In this document: positions 7,890 through 16,414 of the stretch, piece by piece
Layout of the letters: every line of letters begins with the position of its first letter
How positions within the stretch are numbered: position 1 is the first letter of the stretch
Source: SLRI01 sp964576715
Lineage (GTDB): Bacteria > Pseudomonadota > Alphaproteobacteria > Geminicoccales > Geminicoccaceae
Assembly: GCA_964576715.1 (NCBI GenBank)
Contig: CAZNWE010000035.1
Coordinates: forward strand, 1 to 41,271
DNA: 41,271 nt
Direction of reading: 5' to 3'
Program-made: the position numbers and the translations under genes
Notes under the pieces: model-generated
Told to the model about the DNA's origin: nothing
Databases searched by the model: none
The model's input: only the letters and a program-made list of their open reading frames with translations

Positions 7890-8750
7890 GTGCAACCCGC
7901 CAAGTCCACATCCCCGATGGGGATCGCCCTGATACTCGTCGCCATGCTGACCTTCGCCAGCCAGGACGCGATCACCAAGACGCTCGCCCAGGAGCTCGCG
8001 GTGGCGCAGATCGTGATGGTCCGCTACTGGCTGTTCGCGACCTTCGCCACCATCCTGATCGTCAACCGGCCCAACGGCTTGCGACAGGCGCTGCGGGCGC
8101 GCCGTCCATGGCTGCAGATCCTGCGCTCGGTCATCTTTGTTGTCGAGGTCGGCGTCTTCGCCTGGGTGGTCGGCCGACTGCCGCTCAGCACTGCCCAGGC
8201 GGTCTTCGCCGCCTGCCCGCTGATCGTGACGGCGCTCTCGCCGGTGCTGCTCGGCGAGCGCGTCGGCTGGCGACGCTGGGCTGCGGTTGGCGTCGGCTTC
8301 GTCGGCGTGCTGGTCATCCTGCGGCCGACTGGCGGCTGGCTCGACCCGGTGGGTGTGGTCGCCGTTCTCGGCGCCACGCTGTTCGCGATCTACACCGTCC
8401 TGACCCGGCTGCTGGCGCAGGAGGATCGCTTCGAGACATCCTATGGCTATGTCGCCTGGGTCGGCTGCGCCGCCGCCACGCTGGTCGGGCCATTCCTTTG
8501 GCGGAGCCCGTCGGTCGAGCAGTGGCTCGGCCTTCTGGTGCTCGGCTGCACCGGCATTTTCGGCCACATGCTGTTGATGAAGGCCTATGAACTCAGTGAG
8601 GCCAGCGTCTTGCAGCCCTTCACCTACAGCCAGCTGCTCTGGGGCATCCTCATCGGCATGCTCGTCTTCGGCGAGATCCCGGACGGCTTCATGCTGCTTG
8701 GTGCGGCGATGGTCGTGGCCGGCGGTCTGGTGGCGATGCGCGAGCGCTGA
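7890..8750 (+). CDS. DMT superfamily (EamA) transporter
   Basis: About 286 residues with ten predicted membrane helices and two EamA repeats. The first repeat runs from GIALILVAMLTFASQDAITK to VGVLVILRPTG, the second from VGVVAVLGATLFAIYTVLTR to the end. Such proteins export small metabolites or amino acids across the inner membrane. I chose the GTG at 7890, which leaves nine residues before the first helix; an ATG at 7917 would start at the helix edge, and the frame is open upstream to 7632. There is no strong ribosome-binding site at any of these, so the start is uncertain. Substrate unknown. Confidence 0.85.
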   Translation: MQPAKSTSPMGIALILVAMLTFASQDAITKTLAQELAVAQIVMVRYWLFATFATILIVNRPNGLRQALRARRPWLQILRSVIFVVEVGVFAWVVGRLPLSTAQAVFAACPLIVTALSPVLLGERVGWRRWAAVGVGFVGVLVILRPTGGWLDPVGVVAVLGATLFAIYTVLTRLLAQEDRFETSYGYVAWVGCAAATLVGPFLWRSPSVEQWLGLLVLGCTGIFGHMLLMKAYELSEASVLQPFTYSQLLWGILIGMLVFGEIPDGFMLLGAAMVVAGGLVAMRER

Positions 8751-8875
8751 CGCCGGCGGCCGCCCGCCGCCTCACGCGATCTTGACAAGCGGCCCGTCTT
8801 GGCGTTCCTCACAGGTGGGGCGTGCCGTGCCAACTGCCCCGATTGCCGAGAACAAGAACAGCGAAAGGGCGACAC

Positions 8876-9829
8876 ATGCAGCATGCGGCCATCTCCGGCC
8901 GAAGACCCGCCACGATCGAGTGGCCGACCATCGGCCTCGCGATCGCCATCTACGCCAGTTTCTGCCTGCTCACCTGGTGGCACGCGTTCGTCCCATGGTA
9001 CGTGTTGATGCCGCTCGGTGCGTACATCGTCGCCTGGCACAGCTCACTGCTACATGAACTCGTGCACGGGCACCCGACCCGCGATCGGCGGATCAACCGG
9101 CTGATCGGCGGACTGCCGCTGCTGCTCTGGCTGCCGTTCGGCGTCTATCGCGCCCAGCATTTGAAGCATCACCAGGACGCCAACCTCACCGATCCGCTCG
9201 ATGATCCGGAAAGCTTCTACGTCTCCGCGAGCACCTGGCGGCAACTGCCCGAGTGGCGTCGCCGACTGCTCCTGCTCCGGAACACGCTGGTCGGGCGCGT
9301 GATCCTGGGCAGCGTGCTGGTGGTGGGCGGCTTCCTCGCGGCCCAGATGAAGGAGCTGATCGCCGATACGCCCGGGGTCCGCCGGGCCTGGCTGCATCAC
9401 CTGGTCGGCCTCGCCGTACTGCTCATTTGGCTCGTTCTGGTGGTCGGCATGCCGCTCTGGCAGTACCTGCTGCTGATCGTCTGGCCCGCCACCTCGCTGA
9501 TGCTGGTGCGCTCGTTCCTCGAGCACCAGGCGACGACCGAGGTCGATCACCGGACGGTCATCGTCGAGGCGGGCCCGTTGATGCGGCTCCTGTTCCTCAA
9601 CAACAACCTGCACGTGGTGCACCATGCGCAGCCGGCGGTGCCCTGGTACGCGCTGCCCGACGTCTACGCCGCCGACCGCGAGGCCTGGCAACGGCGCAAT
9701 GGCGGCTACGTGTTCGCCGGTGGCTATGCCGAGATCCTGCGCCGCTTCGCCTTTCGCGCCAAGGAGCCGCCGGTCCACCCGTTGGTGCCGGACGAGACCG
9801 GCAAGACCGGCGTCGCTGCGGCCTTGTGA
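8876..9829 (+). CDS. Fatty acid desaturase family membrane protein
   Basis: A 317-residue membrane di-iron enzyme. The three histidine clusters are visible: HELVHGH (about residue 60), HLKHH (about 98) and HVVHH (about 246), separated by hydrophobic helices. Members introduce double bonds or hydroxyl groups into lipid chains or related substrates in the inner membrane using O2. The ATG at 8876 is preceded by AAAGGG. It lies 65 bases upstream of hemA on the same strand. Family assignment is firm; the substrate cannot be told. Confidence 0.88.
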   Translation: MQHAAISGRRPATIEWPTIGLAIAIYASFCLLTWWHAFVPWYVLMPLGAYIVAWHSSLLHELVHGHPTRDRRINRLIGGLPLLLWLPFGVYRAQHLKHHQDANLTDPLDDPESFYVSASTWRQLPEWRRRLLLLRNTLVGRVILGSVLVVGGFLAAQMKELIADTPGVRRAWLHHLVGLAVLLIWLVLVVGMPLWQYLLLIVWPATSLMLVRSFLEHQATTEVDHRTVIVEAGPLMRLLFLNNNLHVVHHAQPAVPWYALPDVYAADREAWQRRNGGYVFAGGYAEILRRFAFRAKEPPVHPLVPDETGKTGVAAAL

Positions 9830-9858
9830 CGGATTTTCGATCGCCCGACACCCGCCTA

Positions 9859-9885
9859 ATTTCACCGTCCTCAGCATGGTGAAAT
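9859..9885. promoter_or_regulatory. Inverted repeat directly upstream of the hemA ribosome-binding site
   Basis: ATTTCACC and GGTGAAAT form a perfect 8-bp inverted repeat separated by 11 bases. The right arm ends at the first base before the hemA ribosome-binding site (GGGAAGG). It could be a repressor operator or an RNA hairpin affecting hemA translation. No known heme or oxygen regulator motif is recognised. Confidence 0.5.
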
Positions 9886-9894
9886 GGGAAGGCG

Positions 9895-11109
9895 ATGAGC
9901 TACGAAGACGTGTTCGCTGCCGCCATCGGCAAGGTGCGGGACGAGGGGCGCTACCGGGTGTTCGCCGATCTTGCGCGCAAGGTCGGCCAGTTCCCCAAAG
10001 CCGATCACCTCTGCCCAAAGGCCGGACGTCGCCCGGTCACCATCTGGTGCTCGAACGACTATCTCGGCATGGGCCAGCATCCGGTCGTCTTGGCTGCCGC
10101 CGAGCGGGCGTTGCGCGAGTACGGAGCCGGGGCCGGCGGGACGCGCAACATCAGCGGGACGACGCATCTGCACGTGCTGCTCGAGGCGGAACTCGCCAGC
10201 CTGCACGGCAAGGCAGCGGCACTGGTCATGACCTCGGGCTACGTCGCCAACGAAGCGGCGATCTCGACCATCGCCAAGCTGCTGCCGAACTGCGTGATCT
10301 ATTCCGACAGCCTGAACCATGCCTCGATGATCGCCGGCGTCAGGGCCAGCGCCTGCGAGAAGCGCATCTTCCGCCACAACGACCTCGACCACCTCGAGAG
10401 CCTGCTCAAAGCCGAGCCCAAAGAGCGCGCCAAGCTCGTCATCTTCGAGAGCGTCTACTCGATGGACGGCGATTTCGGGCCGATCCACGCGGTCTGCGAC
10501 CTCGCCGAGCGCTACAATGCGATGACCTATCTCGACGAAGTGCATGCCGTCGGCATGTATGGCGGGACGGGTGCCGGGGTGGCCGAGCGCGACGCCGCGA
10601 TGGCCCGCGTCGACGTCGTGCAAGGCACACTGGCCAAGGCCTATGGCTGCATGGGCGGCTACATCGCCGCCTCGCAGGCGGTGATCGACGCGGTCAGGAG
10701 CTTCGCCCCGGGCTTCATCTTCACCACCTCGCTCGCCCCCGCCGTGGTCGGCGGGGCCCTGGCCTCGGTCCGCTACCTCAAGCAGTCGGACAGGGAGCGC
10801 AGCACCCAGCAGGAGCGCGCGGCGACCTTGCAGCGACGGCTGGCCGCGGCCGGGCTGCCGGTGATGGAAAGCCCGTCGCACATCGTCCCGATCCTCGTCG
10901 GCGACCCGGTCCGCTGCAAGGCCGCGACCGACACGCTCCTGGCGCGCCACGCCATCTACATCCAGCCGATCAACTTCCCGACGGTGCCGAAGGGTACCGA
11001 GCGTCTCAGGCTGACGCCGGGACCGCTGCACAGCGACGCCGAGATGGACCGCCTGCTCGAGGCCCTCGACGACGTGTTCCACCAACTGGACATCAAGCTC
11101 GCCGCCTGA
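9895..11109 (+). CDS. hemA: 5-aminolevulinate synthase
   Basis: A 404-residue PLP enzyme that condenses glycine with succinyl-CoA to 5-aminolevulinate, the first step of the C4 heme pathway used by alphaproteobacteria. The glycine-loop region reads YGAGAGGTRNISGTTHLH, the PLP-contact region TYLDEVHAVGMYG, and the Schiff-base lysine is Lys248 in GTLAKAYGCMGGY, the same number as in characterised Rhodobacter enzymes. Length is normal. The ATG follows GGGAAGG. An 8-bp inverted repeat immediately upstream may regulate it. An isolated hemA away from other heme genes is normal for the group. Confidence 0.97.
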   Translation: MSYEDVFAAAIGKVRDEGRYRVFADLARKVGQFPKADHLCPKAGRRPVTIWCSNDYLGMGQHPVVLAAAERALREYGAGAGGTRNISGTTHLHVLLEAELASLHGKAAALVMTSGYVANEAAISTIAKLLPNCVIYSDSLNHASMIAGVRASACEKRIFRHNDLDHLESLLKAEPKERAKLVIFESVYSMDGDFGPIHAVCDLAERYNAMTYLDEVHAVGMYGGTGAGVAERDAAMARVDVVQGTLAKAYGCMGGYIAASQAVIDAVRSFAPGFIFTTSLAPAVVGGALASVRYLKQSDRERSTQQERAATLQRRLAAAGLPVMESPSHIVPILVGDPVRCKAATDTLLARHAIYIQPINFPTVPKGTERLRLTPGPLHSDAEMDRLLEALDDVFHQLDIKLAA

Positions 11110-11332
11110 GAGCCTGCCGGCTGACGGCCTCGCTGCACAGCGCCGACGAGCAGCGGGGCCGTTGTCGAAGATGCGCTGTGTTTCAATCGTTCGGCCGCAA
11201 TGGCCGGGGCTCGCCCAGCGCCGGCCCCGGCGGCCGGCGGCGCGTTGTCGCCCATGCGGTGCGACGGCCCTCTCGCAAGTGCGGCCGTGGCCTGCTACCA
11301 CCGGCGTGACCACGGAGCGAAAGGAGAGGCCG

Positions 11333-12286
11333 ATGTCGGTGCGCGCCAACGAGCGGGTCGCCTGGTTCAACGGGCAGTTCCTGCCGGAGAGCGAGGTGCG
11401 GCTGCCGTTTCGGGATTCCAGCTGGACCTATGGCGACGGCTGCTTCGACATGACCCGCACCTTCGGCCACCGGCTGTTCAAGCTCAAGGAACATGTCGAC
11501 CGGCTCTATCGCTCCTTGAAATATCTGCGCATCGACCCGGGCTTCGGGCCGGAGCGGATGTGCCTGCTCACCGAGGAGCTGTTCGAGCGCAACCTCCATC
11601 TTCTCGGGCCCGGGGACGACTACTGGGTCGGGCAGCGGATCAGCCGTGGCGTCAAGCCGGTCGAGGGCGACAATCTCGACCATCACGGCCCCAATATCGT
11701 GCTCGAATGCTGTCCCCTGCCGTTCTCGGATCGGGCCAAGCTGTTCAAGGCCGGGATCGAGGTGATGGTCCCGGCGCATCGCCGCGTGCCGCCGGATTCG
11801 CTGACACCACGGGCCAAGACGCACAATTATCTCAACCTGGTCGTCGCCGATCAGGAGGTGCAGTCGATCAATCCCGAGGCCTGGGCCATCCTGCTCGACG
11901 TCAACGGCAATCTCTGCGAGGGGCGGGGCTCGAACATCTTCGTGGTCCTGGATGGCGTGATCTTGACGCCGCGCGAGAAGTTCGTGCTGCCGGGCGTCAG
12001 CCGGCGGACGGTGATCGATCTCGCGGCCGAGCTCGGCCTGGCCCTCGAGGAGACGGACATCGACCTCTACGACGCCTACAATGCCGAGGAGGCCTTCATC
12101 ACCTCGACCTCGCTCTGCATCTGTCCCGTGGTCAAGATCAATGGTGTGGCGATCGGGCCCGCGGGCCAGGTCTGGGGCCCGGTCACACGGGCCATCGCCG
12201 AGGCCTACCAGCGCCTGGTCGACCACGACTTCATCGCCCAGTATCTCGACCGCTATATCGAGGGGATGCAGGCCCGCGGATTTTGA
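11333..12286 (+). CDS. Class IV aminotransferase (branched-chain/D-amino acid type)
   Basis: A 317-residue fold-type IV PLP transaminase. The N-terminal pattern FNGQFLPESEVRLPFRDSSW leads into YGDGCFDMTRTF, the PLP lysine lies in RAKTHNYLNLV (about residue 163), and GNLCEGRGSNIF and LPGVSRRTVI are the usual phosphate-binding and substrate segments. IlvE, D-amino acid and (R)-amine transaminases share this layout, so the substrate is open. The ATG at 11333 has AAGGAG seven bases upstream. It follows hemA by about 220 bases with no clear terminator seen, so shared transcription is possible but not shown. Confidence 0.9.
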   Translation: MSVRANERVAWFNGQFLPESEVRLPFRDSSWTYGDGCFDMTRTFGHRLFKLKEHVDRLYRSLKYLRIDPGFGPERMCLLTEELFERNLHLLGPGDDYWVGQRISRGVKPVEGDNLDHHGPNIVLECCPLPFSDRAKLFKAGIEVMVPAHRRVPPDSLTPRAKTHNYLNLVVADQEVQSINPEAWAILLDVNGNLCEGRGSNIFVVLDGVILTPREKFVLPGVSRRTVIDLAAELGLALEETDIDLYDAYNAEEAFITSTSLCICPVVKINGVAIGPAGQVWGPVTRAIAEAYQRLVDHDFIAQYLDRYIEGMQARGF

Positions 12287-12330
12287 GCCGAGCCCGCCGC
12301 CAGCGGCCGGGCTGTTGACCGCCGCCTCGG

Positions 12331-13080
12331 ATGAGCCTCTCGCTCTGGAGCCTCGGCACCGGCTCGGTTGCCATACTGGCATCCGGCATCCTCAGGGGCT
12401 TCACCGGTTTCGGCATCGGCCTCGCGGGCGTGCCCCTCCTGGCCCTCGTCGCCGAGCCACGGCTGGTGGTGCCCAGCATCATGCTCCTGCAGATCGCGAG
12501 CGGCCTGCAGAACCTCGTTCATGACCGCCGGCAGATGGATGTGCGGCTGCTCCTGCCGGCGCTGCCTGGAGCCATGCTCGGCATCCTGCCTGGGCTGTGG
12601 CTGCTCATGTGGCTGGACGGCGACGTCGTCCGGCTGGGCATGGGCCTCCTGGTGGTCGCCACCGTTCTGCTGCTCGCTCGCGGTTGGCGTCTCGACCGCA
12701 AGCCAGAGCGCCCGGCCCTGCTCGCCCTGGGGGTGGTGTCGGGCGTCCTGAACGGCCTCGCTGCCATGGCCGGCCCGCCGATGATCGCCCTGCTCTTCGC
12801 AATCCACCGGGAACCCGAGATCATTCGGGCGACCCTGGCAGGCTTTTTCCTGTTCACCGGCCTTGCTGGTCTTGGCATGGCACTCGTCCAGGGCGTGATC
12901 GCCCCGGGCGAGCTCTGGTTCGCCGTGGCGTTGCTGCCGGCCCTGTTCGTGGGCCTGCACCTCGGTGCCCGGCTCTTCGCTGGCACGTTCCGGCGCCACT
13001 ATCGCAAGCTCGGCTTGGCACTGCTGCTCGCCGCCGGGTTCGCGGCGGCAGTCAGAGGGGTTGTCGGCCTGTGGCCCTAG
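12331..13080 (+). CDS. TauE/SafE family sulfite/organoanion exporter
   Basis: A 249-residue membrane protein with about eight hydrophobic helices in two repeats. Each repeat has the family glycine-rich signature: GILRGFTGFGIGLAGVPLL near residue 20 and GVLNGLAAMAGPPMIALL near residue 140. TauE/SafE proteins move sulfite, sulfoacetate or related anions across the inner membrane. It follows the aminotransferase by 44 bases. Its stop shares a CTAG with the stop of the converging ribA gene. The substrate is unknown. Confidence 0.9.
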   Translation: MSLSLWSLGTGSVAILASGILRGFTGFGIGLAGVPLLALVAEPRLVVPSIMLLQIASGLQNLVHDRRQMDVRLLLPALPGAMLGILPGLWLLMWLDGDVVRLGMGLLVVATVLLLARGWRLDRKPERPALLALGVVSGVLNGLAAMAGPPMIALLFAIHREPEIIRATLAGFFLFTGLAGLGMALVQGVIAPGELWFAVALLPALFVGLHLGARLFAGTFRRHYRKLGLALLLAAGFAAAVRGVVGLWP

Positions 13081-14186
13081 GCGGCACCGCGCCGGGCGAG
13101 TTCGGCCAGGCTCAACAGATGACCGCTCTTTCTGACCTTGGTCTCGAGATAGAACTGGTTGTGGCTGTTGGCGGCGAAGCTGTGCTCGACCCGCTCGTCG
13201 ATGGCGATGCCATGCCGGGCCAGCTGCTCGACCTTGTCCGGGTTGTTGGTCATCAACCGGACTGCGACAAAGCCGAGCGCCCGCAGCATCGTCGCCGCCG
13301 CCAGGAAATCACGCTCGTCCGGCTCGAAGCCGAGATGCGTGTTGGCATCCACGGTGTCGATGCCGGTGTCCTGCAGACTGTAGGCACGCAGCTTGTTGAC
13401 CAGGCCGATGCCGCGCCCCTCCTGCGCCATGTAGAGCAGGATGCCGCCACCCGCCTCGTCCATGCGGTGGACCGCCCCCTTGAGCTGCTCGCCGCAGTCA
13501 CAGCGCATCGAGCCGAAGAGATCGCCGGTGAAGCACTCGGAATGGATCCGGCAGAGTGGTGCAGCCATCCGCTCGGGCTCGCCTACCAGGATGGCGTAAT
13601 GCTGCGGCCCGCCGAGCTTCGAGCGAAAGGCGACGAACCGGGTCACCGCCGCGTCGGCGAGCGGAACCTTGGCCTCGGTGATCCGCTGCAGCGATCGTGC
13701 CGCGGCCGCCCTGAAGGCCATGATCGTCTCGGCCTTGAGGCTCACCGCCACTTCGGTCTCGCCGCCGACGACGACGCTCGCCGGCAGCAGGTTGGCGATC
13801 TTGCAGAGCTCGACCGCGGCGACGTCGGTGAGCGAGCCGGCCGAGGTCGGCACCGCATCGGAGGCCGCTCCGACGAGCACGGTCGGGTCGGCCAGGGCAC
13901 GAACGCGCTCGACCGTGACGGTCGCCGGCAGCGCCAAACGAACCGCCTTGGGCCCGGCCGCGCGCACGCCCAGGGCGGCAGCCCGCCGCGCGCTGACGAT
14001 CAGTGTCAGGCCGTCGCCGGCGGCGATGAGGTCGGCCAGCGCGGCATCGTCGAGCCCCTCCAGCGCCTGGATCGTTTCGCTCCGGGCCGGTGCCGCGATG
14101 CGGCAGGCGAGACCGCCACGCAGGTAGCGCTCGGCCGCGGCGACCGTGATGAAGTCCACGAATTCGGGTGCAAGCGTTTCCGACAT
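13077..14186 (-). CDS. ribA: GTP cyclohydrolase II with long N-terminal domain
   Basis: A 369-residue protein. The C-terminal half (about 170-369) is GTP cyclohydrolase II: zinc-site motif HSECFTGDLFGSMRCDCGEQL split as Cys218, Cys229 and Cys231, then YMAQEGRGIGLVNKLRAY, then MTNNPDK. It opens GTP to a formamidopyrimidine, the entry to riboflavin and some pterin-like products. The first 170 residues resemble a degenerate DHBP-synthase-like domain without its acidic catalytic motif, so RibB activity is unlikely. It is divergent from the MDR/GNAT/PTPS operon (about 230 bases between starts), which may mean a dedicated pathway rather than housekeeping riboflavin synthesis. Confidence 0.93.
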   Translation of the reverse strand: MSETLAPEFVDFITVAAAERYLRGGLACRIAAPARSETIQALEGLDDAALADLIAAGDGLTLIVSARRAAALGVRAAGPKAVRLALPATVTVERVRALADPTVLVGAASDAVPTSAGSLTDVAAVELCKIANLLPASVVVGGETEVAVSLKAETIMAFRAAAARSLQRITEAKVPLADAAVTRFVAFRSKLGGPQHYAILVGEPERMAAPLCRIHSECFTGDLFGSMRCDCGEQLKGAVHRMDEAGGGILLYMAQEGRGIGLVNKLRAYSLQDTGIDTVDANTHLGFEPDERDFLAAATMLRALGFVAVRLMTNNPDKVEQLARHGIAIDERVEHSFAANSHNQFYLETKVRKSGHLLSLAELARRGAA

Positions 14187-14413
14187 CGAGTTCTCTTCGC
14201 GAGGATTTTCGTTACCAATCGTCGATCATACGTCGAAAAGGCTGCAGCCGGTCACCGGCACCTGCCTCGATCGCCGTGCCCCTGACGTAGGACAAGGCCG
14301 AGATTTTGCCAGCGCTGCGCCTTTGTGTCACTAACACCAGCGCCGGCATGATAATTCCGGGCAAAAGACCGCACCTCGACCGGCACGGCTGCAGCAGTGA
14401 GGCAGAACGGCTG

Positions 14414-15385
14414 ATGATCGACGCCAAAGCATACTGGGCTATCGCACCAGGTCGCGGCGAGATCCGCGCCGAACGGCTGCGCCCGCCCGCCGCCGGCGAA
14501 GTACTGGTGCGCACCCTGTTTTCCGGCATCAGCCGGGGCAGCGAGGCGCTGGTCGCGGCCGGCCGCGTGCCGCCGTCGCAGCATCGGCTGATGCGCTGCC
14601 CGTTCCAGGCCGGCGACTTTCCGTTTCCGGTCAAGTACGGCTACAGCACGGTCGGGGTGGTCGAGGCCGGCCCGCCGGACCTCGTCGGCCGCACCGTGTT
14701 CGCGCTCCACCCGCACCAGACCCGCTTCGTGGTCGAGGCGGCGGCGGTCCAGCCACTGCCGCCGCAGCTGGCGGCGCGCCAGGGCGTGCTGATCGCCAAC
14801 CTCGAGACCGCCCTCAACGCGGTCTGGGATGCGGCCCTCCTGCCCGGCGAGCGGGTCGTGGTCATCGGTGCCGGCGTGGTCGGCTGCCTGATCGCGCGGC
14901 TGGCCGCACGCCTGCCCGGGACCGCGGTGATCCTGGTCGACAGCGACCCGGCGAAGGCGGCGATCGCCCGGCAGCTCGGCCTGAGCTTCGCGACGACGGT
15001 CGCGCCGGAGCCGCCGGCGGATTGCGTCGTCAATGCATCGGCGGCCCCGGCAGCGCTCGCCGCGGGCCTCGCTGCCGCCGGACTCGAGGCGCGGGTGGTG
15101 GAGGTGAGCTGGTACGGCGACCGGTCGGTGTCGCTGCCCCTGGGCGAGGCCTTCCACAGCCGTCGGCTGCGGCTGGTCTGCTCGCAGGTCGGCCACGTGG
15201 CGGCGGTGATGCGGCCGCGCTTCGACCACCGCCGCCGGCTCGCCACGGTGATCGACATCCTCGCCGGCGACGATTGCCTGGCGGCGCTGATCGACGGCGA
15301 GACGTCGTTCGACGCGCTGCCGGCGGCGATGCCGGCGATCACGGCCGGCAGCGGGCTCTGCCACCTCGTGACCTATGACGGCTGA
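14414..15385 (+). CDS. MDR-family dehydrogenase lacking zinc-ligand cysteines
   Basis: A 323-residue medium-chain dehydrogenase. The N-terminal catalytic domain has SGISRGSE where zinc alcohol dehydrogenases have a catalytic Cys, and no four-cysteine structural lobe, so it is probably zinc-independent despite the usual family naming. The Rossmann motif is VVVIGAGVVGCLIARLAA (about 148-165), followed by LVDSDPAKAAIARQLG. The ATG at 14414 was preferred over upstream in-frame ATGs because the dehydrogenase fold begins there. It is first in a tight operon with a GNAT (3-base gap) and a PTPS-like gene. Related dehydrogenase/PTPS pairs occur in alphaproteobacteria, with unknown product. Confidence 0.85.
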   Translation: MIDAKAYWAIAPGRGEIRAERLRPPAAGEVLVRTLFSGISRGSEALVAAGRVPPSQHRLMRCPFQAGDFPFPVKYGYSTVGVVEAGPPDLVGRTVFALHPHQTRFVVEAAAVQPLPPQLAARQGVLIANLETALNAVWDAALLPGERVVVIGAGVVGCLIARLAARLPGTAVILVDSDPAKAAIARQLGLSFATTVAPEPPADCVVNASAAPAALAAGLAAAGLEARVVEVSWYGDRSVSLPLGEAFHSRRLRLVCSQVGHVAAVMRPRFDHRRRLATVIDILAGDDCLAALIDGETSFDALPAAMPAITAGSGLCHLVTYDG

Positions 15386-15388
15386 CGC

Positions 15389-15871
15389 ATGGCACCGCTA
15401 GGGATCAGGCCGGCGACGGCGCGCGACGGTGAAGCCGCGTGTCGCGTGCTGCGCGCCTCGATCAGCGAACTCTGTCGGGCCGACCACCGGGGCGATCCGG
15501 CAATTCTCGAGCGCTGGCTCGCCAACAAGAATCCCGAGACCGTGCGTGGCTGGATCGCGGCCTGCGGCCACACCCTGCTGGTCGCCGAACGCGGTGCTGC
15601 GATGATTGCGGTCGGCGGGGTGACCGATGCCGGCGAGATCACCTTGAACTACGTGACCCCGACCGCGCGGTTCGAGGGGGTCAGCACGGCCATGCTCGAG
15701 GCCCTCGAGGATCGGCTGCGCGGGCAAGGCGTGTTGCGCAGCCGGTTGTCGAGCACCGGCACCGCGCATCGCTTCTATCGCCGCCGCGGCTATGTCGACA
15801 TCGACAGGTCGGTGGCCTTCGGCGGCGTGATCGACTACCAGATGGCCAAGCAACTCCAGGGGAAACCGTGA
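15389..15871 (+). CDS. GNAT family N-acetyltransferase
   Basis: A 160-residue GNAT. The fold starts with IRPATARDGEAACRVLRASI, the acyl-CoA-binding region is ITLNYVTPTARFEGVSTAML (degenerate Q/RxxGxG/A), and the C-terminal part reads HRFYRRRGYVDIDR, a standard GNAT motif. It should transfer an acyl group from acyl-CoA to an amine of an unknown small molecule. It is 3 bases downstream of the dehydrogenase, and its TGA overlaps the ATG of the PTPS-like gene by one base (TGATG). The position between two enzymes of a possible pterin route suggests that the pathway product may be acylated (inference). Confidence 0.85.
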   Translation: MAPLGIRPATARDGEAACRVLRASISELCRADHRGDPAILERWLANKNPETVRGWIAACGHTLLVAERGAAMIAVGGVTDAGEITLNYVTPTARFEGVSTAMLEALEDRLRGQGVLRSRLSSTGTAHRFYRRRGYVDIDRSVAFGGVIDYQMAKQLQGKP

Positions 15872-16269
15872 TGTTCAAGGTTCGGGTGCGCGACCGGATG
15901 ATGATCGCCCACAGCTTCGCGGGCGAGGTCTTCGGCCCGGCGCAGGCGCTGCATGGCGCCACCTTCATCGTCGACGTCGAGTTCAGCCGCAAGGATGTCA
16001 ACGAGGACAACATCGTCGTCGACATCGGCCGGGCGATCGACCAGCTCAAGGCGATCCTGGCCGGGCTGAACTACAAGAACCTCGACGAGATCGCCGCCTT
16101 CAAGGGCCAGAACACGACGACCGAGTTCCTCGCCCGGCACATCTTCGAGCGGATGCGGGCGGCGATCGTCGAGGGCGATCTCGGCCCGGGCAGCGAGGCG
16201 CTCGCCGCCCTCAAGGTCGAGCTCGCCGAGAGCGACGTCGCCTGGGCGAGCTACGAGGCCGCGCTCTGA
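15871..16269 (+). CDS. 6-pyruvoyl-tetrahydropterin synthase-like protein with altered active site
   Basis: A 132-residue T-fold protein of the PTPS/QueD family. The fold is recognisable: IAHSFAGEVFGPAQALHG at the metal site and FKGQNTTTEFLARHIFERM at the end of the core. However, the zinc motif HGH is HGA here (His14, His28, Ala30). The catalytic Asp-His pair of the LDHxxLN motif is replaced by Asn67-Tyr68, and no catalytic Cys is near the metal site. This means ordinary PTPS or QueD chemistry is doubtful. Its operon partners and the divergent GTP cyclohydrolase II suggest action on a pterin or pyrimidine, possibly by a different mechanism. Confidence 0.85.
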   Translation: MFKVRVRDRMMIAHSFAGEVFGPAQALHGATFIVDVEFSRKDVNEDNIVVDIGRAIDQLKAILAGLNYKNLDEIAAFKGQNTTTEFLARHIFERMRAAIVEGDLGPGSEALAALKVELAESDVAWASYEAAL

Positions 16270-16414
16270 CGAGGGCCGCCGGCAGCGCTCTGGTGCTCCG
16301 CAATCGTGCGCTCATGCGCGACCAGCATCTGCCGTCCGCGGTGTCGCGCCTGACAGGGCGCTGGCGATGCGGGGTTGACCACAGACGCGCGACCGCGGGG
16401 GCCTCCGGTCACGC

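Noticed and set aside
9895..12286. HemA and the class IV aminotransferase as part of a secondary-metabolite cluster (C5N unit)
   Set aside because: The acyl-CoA ligase and amide synthetase needed for that chemistry are absent, and HemA looks like a normal housekeeping enzyme.
14187..14413. Possible FMN riboswitch before ribA or the MDR gene
   Set aside because: The conserved FMN aptamer core was not found on either strand of this short region.
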